Source: Glycomyces niveus
Lineage (GTDB): Bacteria > Actinomycetota > Actinomycetes > Mycobacteriales > Micromonosporaceae
Direction of reading: 5' to 3'
NCBI RefSeq assembly: GCF_017592475.1
Contig: NZ_JAGFNP010000018.1
Location: 19,288 to 83,287, forward strand
Length of the DNA: 64,000 bases
Shown here: positions 34,696 through 43,571 of the stretch, in pieces
Position numbering within the stretch: the stretch's first letter is position 1
How the letters are laid out: every line of letters begins with the position of its first letter
Made by a program: the position numbers and the translations under genes
Notes under the pieces: model-generated
Told to the model about the DNA's origin: nothing
What the model saw: only the letters and a program-made list of their open reading frames with translations
Databases searched by the model: none

Positions 34696-35121
34696 ATGGA
34701 ACAAGCGCTCTACGTCGCGAACGCCGTCTCCTCCGGCGAAGGCCGCAACGGGCACGTCGCCACCGGCGACGGCATCATCGCCCTCGACCTGGCCATCCAG
34801 AAGGAGCTCGGCGGCCCCGGCGGCAAGGCCAACCCCGAGCAGCTGTTCGCCGCGGGCTACGCGGCCTGCTTCCACAGCGCGCTCCAGATGATCGCCCGCC
34901 AGGCCAAGGTGGACCTCGGCGACTCCACGGTCGAAGCCTCCGTCGGCATCCACAAGCAGGGCGATGGCTTCGGGCTCAGCGCCATCCTCGAGGTCTCGAC
35001 CCCGGGCGCAGAGCGCTCGGTCGCCGAGGGCCTCGTCGCCAAGGCCCACGAGGTCTGCCCCTACTCCAACGCGACGCGCGGCAACATCCAGGTCGAGGTC
35101 GACCTGGTCCAGACCGCTTAA
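34696..35121 (+). CDS. ohr: organic hydroperoxide resistance protein Ohr
   Basis: The 141-residue OsmC-fold peroxidase has its two catalytic cysteines in YAACFHSAL and EVCPYSNATRGN, plus the Arg/Glu pair (residues near GRNGH). It reduces organic hydroperoxides using lipoylated or dithiol partners. RBS AGGGAA precedes ATG 34696. Operon with ohrR. Confidence 0.95.
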   Translation: MEQALYVANAVSSGEGRNGHVATGDGIIALDLAIQKELGGPGGKANPEQLFAAGYAACFHSALQMIARQAKVDLGDSTVEASVGIHKQGDGFGLSAILEVSTPGAERSVAEGLVAKAHEVCPYSNATRGNIQVEVDLVQTA

Positions 35122-35135
35122 GCAGAGCAAAGGGA

Positions 35136-35165
35136 AAGGGTCCGCGCCGTCCGGCGCGGACCCTT
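35136..35165. terminator. strong hairpin between ohr and sdhB
   Basis: AAGGGTCCGCGCC (35136-35148) pairs perfectly with GGCGCGGACCCTT (35153-35165), 13 bp with a GTCC loop, then CCTCT. It can serve both convergent genes. Confidence 0.75.
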
Positions 35166-35168
35166 CCT

Positions 35169-35915
35169 CTACTTGCGGAAGATCTTGCGGCCCAGCCACA
35201 CCAGCGGGTCGTACCGGTCCCCGGCGACGCGCTCCTTCATCGGGATGATCGCGTTGTCGGTGATCTTGATGTGCTCGGGGCACACCTCGGTGCAGCACTT
35301 GGTGATGTTGCAGTAGCCCAGGCCCTGGTCGTCCTGGGCCTGCTCGCGCCGGTCGTCCCGCGCGTCGAGCGGGTGCATGTCGAGCTCGGCCGCGCGGATG
35401 AACAGGCGCGGGCCCGAGAACGGCGGCTTGTTCTCCTCGTGGTCGCGCACCACGTGGCAGGTGTTCTGGCACAGGAAGCACTCGATGCACTTGCGGAACT
35501 CCTGGCTCCGCTCCACGTCGACCTGCTGCATCCGGTACTCGCCCGGCTCGAGGTCGGCGGGCGGCGCGAACGCCGGCATCCGCCGCGCCTTCTCGTAGTT
35601 GAAGGACACGTCGGTGACGAGGTCGCGCACGACCGGGAAGGTCCGCAGCGGCGTGATCGTGACCGCCTCGCCCTCCTCGAAGAGGTTCATGCGGGTCATG
35701 CACATCAGCCGCGGCATGCCGTTCACCTCGGCCGAGCACGAGCCGCACTTGCCGGCCTTGCAGTTCCACCGCACGGCGAGGTCGGGCGCCTGCTCGGCCT
35801 GGATCCGGTGCACCACGTCGAGGACCACCTCGCCCTCGTTGACCTCGACGTCGAACTCGGCGAAGTCGCCGCCTCCGGCGTCGCCCCGCCACACCCTGAA
35901 CGTCCGCTCGTTCAT
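35169..35915 (-). CDS. sdhB: succinate dehydrogenase iron-sulfur subunit (Sdh1 type)
   Basis: The 248-residue protein has the [2Fe-2S] set WNCKAGKCGSCSAEV plus a later Cys (RLMC), and the [4Fe-4S]/[3Fe-4S] sets CIECFLCQNTC and CNITKCCTEVCP. It carries electrons from SdhA to the membrane subunit. Its start overlaps the sdhA stop (ATGA). Length and order match mycobacterial Rv0247c-0249c. Confidence 0.93.
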   Translation of the reverse strand: MNERTFRVWRGDAGGGDFAEFDVEVNEGEVVLDVVHRIQAEQAPDLAVRWNCKAGKCGSCSAEVNGMPRLMCMTRMNLFEEGEAVTITPLRTFPVVRDLVTDVSFNYEKARRMPAFAPPADLEPGEYRMQQVDVERSQEFRKCIECFLCQNTCHVVRDHEENKPPFSGPRLFIRAAELDMHPLDARDDRREQAQDDQGLGYCNITKCCTEVCPEHIKITDNAIIPMKERVAGDRYDPLVWLGRKIFRK

Positions 35916-37807
35916 CGGGACTCCTCCTCGGCCGCTCCGGGCCGGTATTCCTCGGGGGTCATGTACTTGGCGAGCTCGGTCTCGTCGAACAGGCCCAGGA
36001 GCTCCCGGGTCATCGCCGGGACCGCCTGCCGCTCCAGCCGCACCTCCCCGTCTTCGAGCGAGGCCACGAGGTTCACCTTGCGCCACTCGGGGTCCATGCC
36101 CGGCGCGTCCTCGCGGGTGTGCCCGCCGCGCGACTCGTCCCGCTCCAGCGCGGCCATCGCGGTCGCGACCGAGCAGAGGTACATGTTGCGCAGATCCAGC
36201 GCCAGGTGCCAGCCGGGGTTGTAGGCCCGACCGCCGGTCGCGCTGACGTTCGCGATCCGCTCATCGAGGGCCGCAAGCTCGTGGAGCGCCTCCTGGAGTT
36301 CGCCCGCCCGGCGGATGATCCCGACGAGGCGGCCGTTGATCGCCTGCATGGCGTTCTGCAGCGCGAACGGGTTCTCGCCGTCGTTCCCGAAGGGCCGCAA
36401 GGCGTCCTCGGCCGCCGCCGCGATCTCGTCGTCGCTGAGCTTCGGCGGCTCGGCCGCCGAGGCGTGCGCGGCCGCGTACTCGCCCGCGCGCTTGCCGAAC
36501 ACGAGCAGGTCCGACAGGGAGTTCCCGCCGAGCCGGTTCGAGCCGTGCATCCCGCCCGAGACCTCCCCGGCCGCGAACAGTCCGGTGACGGCCGACGCGG
36601 TCGTGTCGGCGTCGACCTCGATGCCGCCCATGATGTAGTGGCAGGTCGGGCCGACCTCCATCGGCTCGGTCGTGATGTCCACGTCGGCCAGTTCCTTGAA
36701 CTGGTGGTGCATCGAGGGGAGCCGCCCGCGGATGTAGTCGGCGCTGCGCCGGGACGCGATGTCGAGGTAGACGCCGCCGTGCTCGGTCCCCCTGCCCGCC
36801 TTGACCTCCGCGTTGATGGCCCGCGCGACCTCGTCGCGCGGCAGCAGCTCCGGAGGGCGGCGGTTGTGGTCGGGGTCGGTGTACCAGCGGTCGGCCTCCT
36901 CGGGGTTGTCGGCGTACTGCGCCTTGAACACCTCGGGGATGTAGTCGAACATGAACCGCCTGCCCTCGGCGTTCTTCAGCACCCCGCCGTCGCCGCGCAC
37001 CGACTCGGTGACGAGGATGCCGCGCACCGAAGGGGGCCAGACCATCCCGGTGGGGTGGAACTGGATGAACTCCATGTTGACGAGCTTCGCGCCGGCCCGC
37101 AGCGCGAGCGCGTGGCCGTCCCCGGTGTACTCCCACGAGTTCGAGGTGACCTTGAACGAGCGCCCGATGCCGCCCGTGGCGAGCACGATCGCGGGCGCGG
37201 CGACCGCCATGAACCGCCCGGTGCCGCGCCGGTACCCGAAGGCGCCCTTCACGGCGCCGCCCGCGGTGAACAGCTCGGTGATCGTCGTTTCATCGATGAC
37301 CTGGAGCTTCGGCTCGGTCTCGCCGGCCGCTTCGTCGTCCTGCTGCAGCGAGACGAGCTTCTGCTGCAGGGTGCGGATCAGCTCGAGCCCGGTGCGGTCG
37401 CCCACGTGCGCGAGGCGCGGGTACTCGTGGCCGCCGAAGTTACGCTGGCTGATCTTGCCGTCGGCGGTCCGGTCGAACAGGGCCCCATACGTTTCGAGCT
37501 CCCAGATCCGCTCCGGCGCCTCCTGGGCGTGCAGCTCGGCCATCCGGTAGTTGTTGAGGAACTTGCCGCCGCGCATCGTGTCGCGGAAGTGGACCTGCCA
37601 GTTGTCGTTCGAGTTGACGTTGCCCATCGCGGCGGCCGCGCCGCCTTCGGCCATGACGGTGTGCGCCTTGCCGAACAGGGACTTGGAGATGACGATGACG
37701 CTCTTGCCCGCCAGCCGCGCCTCGACGGCGGCCCGGAGCCCGGCCCCGCCCGCGCCGATGACGAGGACGTCGCAGGAGAGGTGCTCGACCTCGTTGATGT
37801 CGTTCAT
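35912..37807 (-). CDS. sdhA: succinate dehydrogenase flavoprotein subunit (Sdh1 type)
   Basis: The 631-residue protein has the FAD motif IGAGGAGLRAAVEA at 17-30 and His49 in GKAHTVMAEGG as the covalent flavin site, HPTGM in the active-site region, and SGGMHGSNRLGGNSLSD near the C-terminal third. It oxidises succinate to fumarate. A GAGGGG site precedes ATG 37807. Second gene of sdhC-sdhA-sdhB. Confidence 0.94.
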   Translation of the reverse strand: MNDINEVEHLSCDVLVIGAGGAGLRAAVEARLAGKSVIVISKSLFGKAHTVMAEGGAAAAMGNVNSNDNWQVHFRDTMRGGKFLNNYRMAELHAQEAPERIWELETYGALFDRTADGKISQRNFGGHEYPRLAHVGDRTGLELIRTLQQKLVSLQQDDEAAGETEPKLQVIDETTITELFTAGGAVKGAFGYRRGTGRFMAVAAPAIVLATGGIGRSFKVTSNSWEYTGDGHALALRAGAKLVNMEFIQFHPTGMVWPPSVRGILVTESVRGDGGVLKNAEGRRFMFDYIPEVFKAQYADNPEEADRWYTDPDHNRRPPELLPRDEVARAINAEVKAGRGTEHGGVYLDIASRRSADYIRGRLPSMHHQFKELADVDITTEPMEVGPTCHYIMGGIEVDADTTASAVTGLFAAGEVSGGMHGSNRLGGNSLSDLLVFGKRAGEYAAAHASAAEPPKLSDDEIAAAAEDALRPFGNDGENPFALQNAMQAINGRLVGIIRRAGELQEALHELAALDERIANVSATGGRAYNPGWHLALDLRNMYLCSVATAMAALERDESRGGHTREDAPGMDPEWRKVNLVASLEDGEVRLERQAVPAMTRELLGLFDETELAKYMTPEEYRPGAAEEESR

Positions 37808-37818
37808 GGTCTGCCCCT

Positions 37819-38625
37819 CTACCCGACGAATCGGAGGTCGGTGATCCAGCCGGCGGCGACGGCCATGACGTAGAAGTCCGTGAGCGCCAAGGACGCCAGG
37901 GTGATCCAGGCCCACATCATGTGGCGGGCGTTGAGCGCGCTGGAGAACGTCCAGAGGCGATAGCGGATCGGGTGCTTCGAGAAGTGCTTCATCCGACCGC
38001 CCATGACGTGCCGGCACGAGTGGCAGCCGAGCGTGTAGCACCACAGCAGCAGCACGTTGGCCAGGAGGACGACGTTCCCCAGGCCGATGCCGAAGCCGTC
38101 GGGGGAGTGGAAGGCCAGGATCGCGTCCCAGGTGTTGATGAGCGAGATCGCGAACGCCAGGTAGAAGAAGTACCGGTGGAAGTTCTGCAGGATCAGCGGG
38201 AAGCGGGTCTCGCCGGTGTAGCGCGGGTGCCCGTCGGGGACGGCGCACGCGGGCGGCGAGAGCCAGAAGGACCGGTAGTAGGCCTTGCGGTAGTAGTAGC
38301 AGGTGAGCCGGAACGCCAGCAGGAACGGCAGGCTCAGCGCCGCGTACGGGATCAGCGGGTGGTCCGGCAGGAACCGTCCGAAGTGGGCGGATTCAGGGAC
38401 GCACCCCTCGGAGACGCAGGGGGAGTAGAACGGCGTCAGGTAGTGGTAGTCCGCCACCCAGTAGTCGCCTTGGTAGAAGACCCGGAAGGTCGCGTACGCG
38501 ACCCAGGCGGTGATCCCGAGAACGGTCAGGATCGGGCCCCGCCGCCAGTTGTCGGTCCGCAGGTTGCGGGCCATGATGGCGGCCCGGGGCGGCGACGAGA
38601 CGGCACTGTCTTCGGTCGTGGTCAT
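37819..38625 (-). CDS. sdhC: succinate dehydrogenase membrane subunit (single-subunit cytochrome b type)
   Basis: The 268-residue protein has five helices and conserved His residues (FHRYFFYL, GCHSCRHVMGG, NARHMMWAW) that may bind heme. One protein replaces SdhC and SdhD, as in mycobacterial Rv0249c. The periplasmic loop 'YLTPFYSPCVSEGCVPE' has a Cys pair. ATG 38625 stands 6 bases after TATCCT, so the message starts on the codon. Confidence 0.87.
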   Translation of the reverse strand: MTTTEDSAVSSPPRAAIMARNLRTDNWRRGPILTVLGITAWVAYATFRVFYQGDYWVADYHYLTPFYSPCVSEGCVPESAHFGRFLPDHPLIPYAALSLPFLLAFRLTCYYYRKAYYRSFWLSPPACAVPDGHPRYTGETRFPLILQNFHRYFFYLAFAISLINTWDAILAFHSPDGFGIGLGNVVLLANVLLLWCYTLGCHSCRHVMGGRMKHFSKHPIRYRLWTFSSALNARHMMWAWITLASLALTDFYVMAVAAGWITDLRFVG

Positions 38626-38631
38626 CAGCGC

Positions 38632-38637
38632 AGGATA
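38632..38637 (-). promoter_or_regulatory. leaderless -10 box for sdhCAB
   Basis: TATCCT (reverse strand) ends 6 bases before the sdhC ATG at 38625. Confidence 0.45.
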
Positions 38638-38771
38638 TCGCTGAACCTGTGACGTAAGTCCATGGGGTACATCACATTTATGAGCTTTTCTCTGGCTGAG
38701 GCAGTAGATTGCAAAGTTTCGCTTGAGGCCTCCTCGCGTCTCTTGTGGCGCGAGTGGCGCGGGCGCACCGT

Positions 38772-38777
38772 TAGGCT
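38772..38777 (+). promoter_or_regulatory. leaderless -10 box for mshB
   Basis: TAGGCT ends 7 bases before the mshB ATG; there is no ribosome site. Confidence 0.5.
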
Positions 38778-38784
38778 TGAGCCC

Positions 38785-39657
38785 ATGAGCGCACGCGGGA
38801 TCATCTTCGTCCACGCCCACCCCGACGACGAGACCGTCGGCACCGGCGCGACCGTCGCCCACTACGCCGCCCGGCCCGACGTCCACGTCACCGTCGTCAC
38901 CTGCACCCTCGGCGAGGAGGGCGAGGTCCGCGTCCCGCACCTCGCCGGGCTCGCCGCGGGCGAGGCCGACCAGCTCGGCGGCTACCGCTACTGGGAGTAC
39001 CGCCAGGCCACCGAAGCGCTCGGCGTCACCGACACGCACTTCCTCGGCGGCGTCGCCCGCTACCGCGACTCCGGCATGATGGGCCTGCCCTCGAACGACC
39101 ACCCGCGCGCGTTCTGGGGCGCCGACGTGGACGAGGCCGCCGCCGACCTCGTCGCGGTCATCCGCGACCGCGCCCCGGAAGTGCTCGTCACCTACGACCC
39201 CGACGGCTTCTACGGCCACCCCGACCACATCCAGGCCCACCGCGTCGCCATGCGCGCCGCCGATCTCGCCGCCGACCCTGCGTGGCGGCCCGACCTCGGT
39301 GCGGCACACCGGATCCGCAAGGTCTACTGGACCACCATGCCCCGCAGCGTCATCGAAGCCCAGTTCGACGCCTTCACCGGCGCCACCGACAACCCCTTCG
39401 CCGGCGTCGCCTCCGCCGACGAGCTGCCCTTCGGCGTCCCTGACGACCAGATCGACGCCTGCGTCACCGGCGACGCCGCCGACACCGCCAAGAAGCGCGC
39501 CGCCATGGCCGCCTACGCCACCCAGATCGCCCCCGGCGACTGGCTCGACGTGCTCGGCGACAAGCTCGGCGACGAGGCCCTCGTTGCCGAGCACTACCGC
39601 CTGGTCAGGGGCGAACGCGGCCCCGGTCCCGGCTGGGAGACCGACCTGCTGGCCTGA
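38785..39657 (+). CDS. mshB: GlcNAc-Ins deacetylase MshB (mycothiol synthesis)
   Basis: The 290-residue zinc amidase has HAHPDDE with His12, Asp14/15 as metal and base residues and the third ligand region YGHPDHIQAH. It removes the acetyl group from GlcNAc-inositol in mycothiol synthesis. Length and motif spacing fit MshB (about 290-300). The paralogue Mca shares the fold, but C-terminal sequence and the early GTGATVAHYAARPDV favour MshB. Mycothiol fits with the ArsC downstream. Confidence 0.87.
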   Translation: MSARGIIFVHAHPDDETVGTGATVAHYAARPDVHVTVVTCTLGEEGEVRVPHLAGLAAGEADQLGGYRYWEYRQATEALGVTDTHFLGGVARYRDSGMMGLPSNDHPRAFWGADVDEAAADLVAVIRDRAPEVLVTYDPDGFYGHPDHIQAHRVAMRAADLAADPAWRPDLGAAHRIRKVYWTTMPRSVIEAQFDAFTGATDNPFAGVASADELPFGVPDDQIDACVTGDAADTAKKRAAMAAYATQIAPGDWLDVLGDKLGDEALVAEHYRLVRGERGPGPGWETDLLA

Positions 39658-39699
39658 CCTGGGATTCCGCGGACGTTGATCGGGGTACCCCGGACGGCT

Positions 39700-40377
39700 A
39701 TGGATGCTTGGACCTATCTCGGCCCGCTGGGCCTGGCGCTGCTGCTCGGCCTCGCCGTCGGCGCCGAACGCGAATGGCAGGGCAAACCCGCCGGCATGCG
39801 AACGCACGCCCTCATCGCGGTCGGCACCTGCCTGTTCGTCCTCGCCGGCCGCTACGGCTTCCCCGAGACCGTGCCCGGTACGCCCGGCGTCGACCCCGCC
39901 CGCATCGCCGCGCAGGTCGTGACCGGCATCGGCTTCCTCGGCGCGGGCGTCATCTTCTTCAACCGGAACATCGTCCACGGCATGACCACGGCCGCGTCGA
40001 TCTGGTCGACCACCGCCATGGCGCTCGCGTGCGGCGCGGGCCTGTACTGGGCGGCCGTCGCCGTCGCCGCCGCGCAGCTCGTGATCGTCGCCGGGCTCGC
40101 CCCGGTCGAGGACGTCATCGCCCGGCATGCCAAGCACGCCGGGCGCCTCCAGATCCGCTACACCAGCTCGGCCGCGCTCACCGCCGCGCTCGCCAAATGC
40201 ACCGAGGAAGGGTTCAAGGTCGCCGAGATCCAGGGCGAGAACGGCCACGGCGTCGTGCGCACCACCGACTTCGTCCTCACCGGCCGCGGCGCGGTCGCGG
40301 AACTGACCGTGAAACTGCGGGCCATCGAGGGCATCGAGCACGTGATCTACCGCGAAGAGGACGACTCGGCCCCCTAG
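39700..40377 (+). CDS. MgtC/SapB family membrane protein
   Basis: The 225-residue protein has five helices and MgtC motifs: GLAVGAEREWQGKPAGMRTH (Glu and Arg conserved), 'VTGIGFLGAGVIFF' and 'HGMTTAASIWSTTAMALACG'. A cytoplasmic ACT-like C-terminal part (about 150-225) follows, as in SapB types. It is linked to low-magnesium growth in other bacteria. ATG 39700 is the family start; an upstream in-frame ATG gives only eight extra codons. Confidence 0.85.
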   Translation: MDAWTYLGPLGLALLLGLAVGAEREWQGKPAGMRTHALIAVGTCLFVLAGRYGFPETVPGTPGVDPARIAAQVVTGIGFLGAGVIFFNRNIVHGMTTAASIWSTTAMALACGAGLYWAAVAVAAAQLVIVAGLAPVEDVIARHAKHAGRLQIRYTSSAALTAALAKCTEEGFKVAEIQGENGHGVVRTTDFVLTGRGAVAELTVKLRAIEGIEHVIYREEDDSAP

Positions 40378-40499
40378 GCGATGTCCCGCAAGTTGATGCC
40401 GCGCAGTGGAAGCTCTCTCGATCGGTGATGAACAGGTGGGTTGGATATCGGTCCTGTGAAGCGGCCCGCAATGTGGCCGAGAGTCTGAGGGCCGGTCGT

Positions 40500-40505
40500 T
40501 AGGTT
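40500..40505 (+). promoter_or_regulatory. leaderless -10 box for GNAT gene
   Basis: TAGGTT ends 7 bases before ATG 40513. Confidence 0.4.
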
Positions 40506-40512
40506 GGGGGGT

Positions 40513-40971
40513 ATGAACGATGCTCCCCGCCTCGAACCCATCACGCCCGCCAATGTCGCCATGGCCTGCCGCATCAAGGTCGCGCCCGAACAGGAGGAGT
40601 TCGTGGCCCCGGTTGCGGTTTCGCTGGCCGAGGCATACGCGTCCTTCCCGACCGCGTGGCCGCGTCTGGTGTACGTCGGTGACGAACCGGTGGCGTTCGT
40701 GATGGGGGGATTCGATCCGGATGCCGAGATCGAGTTCTTCCGATGCGGCATCTGGCGGCTCAATGTCAGCGCCCGGCACCAACGCGCCGGCCTCGGTCGT
40801 TTCGCGGTCGAGGCCGTGCTCGGTGAGGCGCGGCAGCGTGGTTCGAAGCGGGCCACCGTGATGTGGAAATCCGGCTCGACCGGCCCTGAGGGCTTCTACC
40901 GCAGGATGGGGTTCGAGCCGACCGGTCAGGAGTTCGCAGGGCAAGTGGTTGGTGCGATCGCGCTGGACTAA
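40513..40971 (+). CDS. GNAT family N-acetyltransferase
   Basis: The 152-residue protein has the GNAT core: 'VYVGDEPVAFVMGG', 'IWRLNVSARHQRAGLGRFAV' with the acetyl-CoA loop QRAGLG, and 'GPEGFYRRMGFEPTGQ'. The order resembles diamine/spermidine acetyltransferases (Bltd-like). Its third-position bias is slightly weaker than neighbours. It lies just left of the IS remnant. Confidence 0.82.
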   Translation: MNDAPRLEPITPANVAMACRIKVAPEQEEFVAPVAVSLAEAYASFPTAWPRLVYVGDEPVAFVMGGFDPDAEIEFFRCGIWRLNVSARHQRAGLGRFAVEAVLGEARQRGSKRATVMWKSGSTGPEGFYRRMGFEPTGQEFAGQVVGAIALD

Positions 40972-41013
40972 TGGAGACCCCGAGGCTATTGGGGCGCATG
41001 GGATCATGCCTGC

Positions 41014-41546
41014 GTGGCGGGTGTGATCAGTGCGGTGGATGAGACGATGATCGAGCTGTTCAGCGGCCTTTCGGCCCGGCAGTTCACCAAGCTGGTCCGC
41101 CAACTTCGGCGTGAGGGTGCCGATTCGGCGCTCAAAGGACGGCCTTGGGGCCTCGCCTTCGAGGACCGAGTGCTGCTGGTCGCGGTCTACTGGCGCACCA
41201 ACCTCACGATGCGCCAGATCGCGGTTCTGTTCGGCACCTCGAAATCCGCCGCTCACCGGATCATCGACGACCTCGCCCCCAAGCTCGCACTCCGGCCGCG
41301 CAAACGCTATGCACCCGAAACGGTCCTGATCGTGGACGGCACGCTGGTGCCCACCCGCGACCACCAGGTCGCGGCGAAGTCGAAGAACTACCGTACTCGA
41401 CCAACCACCAGGTGGTCATCCACGCTGACACGCAGCTCGTCGTCACAGTCGGGGAACCCTTGCCTGGCAACCGCAACGACTCGGTGGCCTTCGGCGAGCC
41501 CGGTATCGACCACGCCACCTGGCTGTTCCACACCAATGGGGCCTGA
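41014..41546 (+). pseudogene. IS5-type transposase remnant (frameshift and 3' truncation)
   Basis: GTG 41014 opens an IS5-family transposase with an HTH_Tnp_4-type N-terminus ('LAFEDRVLLVAVYWRTNLTM', FGTSKSAAHRIIDDLAP) and the first catalytic Asp strand VLIVDGTLVPTRD. At 41388-41392 one base is missing after KNYR. The DDE domain continues in another frame as STNHQVVIHADTQLV, GEPLPGNRNDSVAFGEPG and stops at 41546. About the last third, with the rest of the DDE site, is absent. It is inactive and marks the left edge of the ars island. Confidence 0.8.
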
Positions 41547-41582
41547 CCCGCGGTGCGACACAAGCGCTGCGGGTTGTGTTCG

Positions 41583-41942
41583 CTAGTCGCAGCAGGTGTC
41601 TTCGGCGGGGGTGGAGAGTCCGGCGAGGGCGCGCAATGGCGCGGAGAACGCGTCGCAGCAGAGTGAGTAGACGTTGCTGCGGCCCTTGGGGGTCACGTTC
41701 ACGAGCCCGAGTTCGCGCAGGGGCGCGAGGTGGTGGGAGACGAGGGTCTGGGCGAGGCCGGTGGCCTCGGTCAGCTCGCGGACGGTGCGGGAGTGCTCGG
41801 ACAGCAGCAGGACGATCGCGAGGCGGTTCTCGTCCGACAACGCCTTGAACTGGGGAGCGAGGTCCTTGGCGTGCGCGATCATCGACGCGTCCGAGTGCCC
41901 GGTGGTCACGTCGGTCAGGGTGAGTTCGATCGTGCGGCTCAT
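41583..41942 (-). CDS. arsR: ArsR-family regulator with C-terminal Cys pairs
   Basis: The 119-residue protein has the ArsR winged helix (TVRELTEATGLAQTLVSHHLAPLRE) and a beta wing PKGRSNVYSL. Its cysteines are Cys95-Cys96 and Cys117-Cys118, so the metalloid site is C-terminal, unlike classical ArsR (ELCVCDL). It diverges from the flavoprotein gene with a shared operator. ATG 41942; likely represses both. Confidence 0.88.
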   Translation of the reverse strand: MSRTIELTLTDVTTGHSDASMIAHAKDLAPQFKALSDENRLAIVLLLSEHSRTVRELTEATGLAQTLVSHHLAPLRELGLVNVTPKGRSNVYSLCCDAFSAPLRALAGLSTPAEDTCCD

Positions 41943-41945
41943 GAG

Positions 41946-41992
41946 TCAAGTAAACCACAGAACTTGATATCATCAGCAATCACTGGTATTAA
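41946..41992. promoter_or_regulatory. ars operator with promoter for the flavoprotein gene
   Basis: TCAAGT (41946-41951) and ACTTGA (41962-41967) form an inverted repeat with a 10-base spacer. A consensus-like promoter follows on the plus strand: TTGATA (41964-41969), 17 bases, TATTAA (41987-41992). The operator's right arm overlaps the -35 box. Confidence 0.65.
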
Positions 41993-42006
41993 TTACGGAA
42001 GTTGAT

Positions 42007-42027
42007 GTGACCGCTGGGTGCGGTCAC
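42007..42027 (+). repeat. perfect hairpin in the 5' leader of the flavoprotein gene
   Basis: GTGACCGC (42007-42014) pairs exactly with GCGGTCAC (42020-42027) around TGGGT, about 27 bases before the ATG and upstream of AGGAG. It would be in the mRNA leader. Function unknown: stability element or a second operator. Confidence 0.5.
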
Positions 42028-42054
42028 CGTGAACCGAGATTCCAGGAGTCCGCC

Positions 42055-43554
42055 ATGTCGAACCCCATCACCCGACAGGTGTCCACGGTCGCCGTCATCG
42101 GCGCAGGTCCCGTCGGCCTGGCCGCCGCCGCCCACCTGGTCGAGCGCGGCCTGACCCCGATCGTCCTCGAAGCCGGCGAAGGCCCCGCCGACGCGATCCG
42201 CCAGTGGGGGCACGTACGGCTGTTCTCCCCGTGGCGCTTCGACATCGACGCCGCCGCACGCAGGCTGCTCGAAGCCCAGGGCTGGACCGCGCCCGACCCC
42301 GACGGCCTGCCCACCGGCGCCGATCTAATCGACGCCTACCTCGCCCCGCTCTCCAAGACGCCCGAACTCGCTCCGCATCTGCGCTTCGGCACTCGCGTCG
42401 TCGCCGTCTCCAGGGTCGGTGTCGACAAGACCCGCACCATCGATCGCGAGGGCCGCCCTTACCTCGTTCGCACTCGCACTACCGCCGGCGAATGGTCGGA
42501 CCTAGTCGTGGACGCGGTCATCGACGCCTCCGGCACCTGGATGCAGCGCAACCCTCTCGGCGCCCACGGCCTCGCCGCACCCGGCGAAGACCACGAAGCC
42601 ACGTGGGCCGCCGGGCCGCTGCCCGACGTCCTCGGCTTCGAGCGCGACCGGTTCGCGGGCAAGCGGACCCTGGTCGTCGGCATGGGCCACTCGGCCGCGA
42701 ACACGCTCCTGAACCTGGCAACCCTGAAGGAAGCCGAGCCGGAGACCACGGTGGTGTGGGCGATCCGCGGCCAGAGCCCGGCGCGCCTGTACGGCGGCGG
42801 CTCGGCCGACGCGCTCCCCGCTCGCGGCACCATCGGCACCCGCCTACGCGAACTCGTCGAAGCGGGCGCGATCGAACTCGTCACCGGGTTCACCATCGAC
42901 CGCTTCGAAGACCGCGACGATGCTGCGGTCGCGGTGGTGGGGAACATCGGCGGCGTCGAGCACGTCATCGAGGCCGACCAGGTCGCCGCCGCGACCGGGT
43001 TCCGGCCCGACCTGGAGATGCTGCGCGAGGTCCGGCTCGAGATCGACAGCACCGTCGAGGCCCCGGCGAAGCTCGCGCCGCTCATCGACCCGAACTTCCA
43101 CTCCTGCGGCACCGTGCCCCCGCACGGCGAGGCCGATCTCGCCCAGCCTGACGAGGGCTTCTATCTCGTCGGCATGAAGTCCTACGGCCGCGCGCCGACG
43201 TTCCTGCTCGCCACCGGATACGAGCAGGTCCGCTCCATCGCCGCCGCGCTGGCGGGCGATCGGGAGGCCGCCGACAAGGTCGAGCTCGACCTCCCCGAGA
43301 CGGGTGTCTGCTCCTCGAGCAGGTCGCTGGAAGCCACCAGCATCGCCGACGCCGCCGAGGCTTCGGGCTGCTGCGGCTCCACCGCCGCCGAGACCGCCGA
43401 CTCCGGGTGCGGGACGAGCGCCGACAGCGGATCCGGTTGCGGCACTGCGCAGCCTGAACCGGTCGTGGTCGGTGGCCGCGGTCTCGCTACCGGCGTCTTG
43501 CACGGCTACTCCGGCGAGCGGATCGAACTCAAGCAGACCGGCGGCTGCTGCTAG
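42055..43554 (+). CDS. FAD/NAD(P)-dependent oxidoreductase with Cys-rich tail (ars-linked)
   Basis: The 499-residue protein has an N-terminal dinucleotide motif VIGAGPVGLAAAAHL (near 14-28) and a second one VVGMGHSAANTLLNL (near 206-220), as in flavin monooxygenase-like/thioredoxin reductase-like proteins. The last 75 residues hold seven cysteines in GVCSSS, SGCCGS, SGCGTS, SGCGTA and a final GGCC. Such proteins occur in many actinobacterial ars operons (ArsO-like names are used), function unproven. The tail looks like a soft-metal or As(III) binding or transfer segment (inference). Confidence 0.8.
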   Translation: MSNPITRQVSTVAVIGAGPVGLAAAAHLVERGLTPIVLEAGEGPADAIRQWGHVRLFSPWRFDIDAAARRLLEAQGWTAPDPDGLPTGADLIDAYLAPLSKTPELAPHLRFGTRVVAVSRVGVDKTRTIDREGRPYLVRTRTTAGEWSDLVVDAVIDASGTWMQRNPLGAHGLAAPGEDHEATWAAGPLPDVLGFERDRFAGKRTLVVGMGHSAANTLLNLATLKEAEPETTVVWAIRGQSPARLYGGGSADALPARGTIGTRLRELVEAGAIELVTGFTIDRFEDRDDAAVAVVGNIGGVEHVIEADQVAAATGFRPDLEMLREVRLEIDSTVEAPAKLAPLIDPNFHSCGTVPPHGEADLAQPDEGFYLVGMKSYGRAPTFLLATGYEQVRSIAAALAGDREAADKVELDLPETGVCSSSRSLEATSIADAAEASGCCGSTAAETADSGCGTSADSGSGCGTAQPEPVVVGGRGLATGVLHGYSGERIELKQTGGCC

Positions 43555-43571
43555 ACATCAAGAGCGGTAAG

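Noticed and set aside
37819..41364. An 1181-codon reverse-strand frame
   Set aside because: Only the last 268 codons (sdhC) are real; the rest is antisense to mshB, mgtC, a GNAT gene and the transposase remnant.
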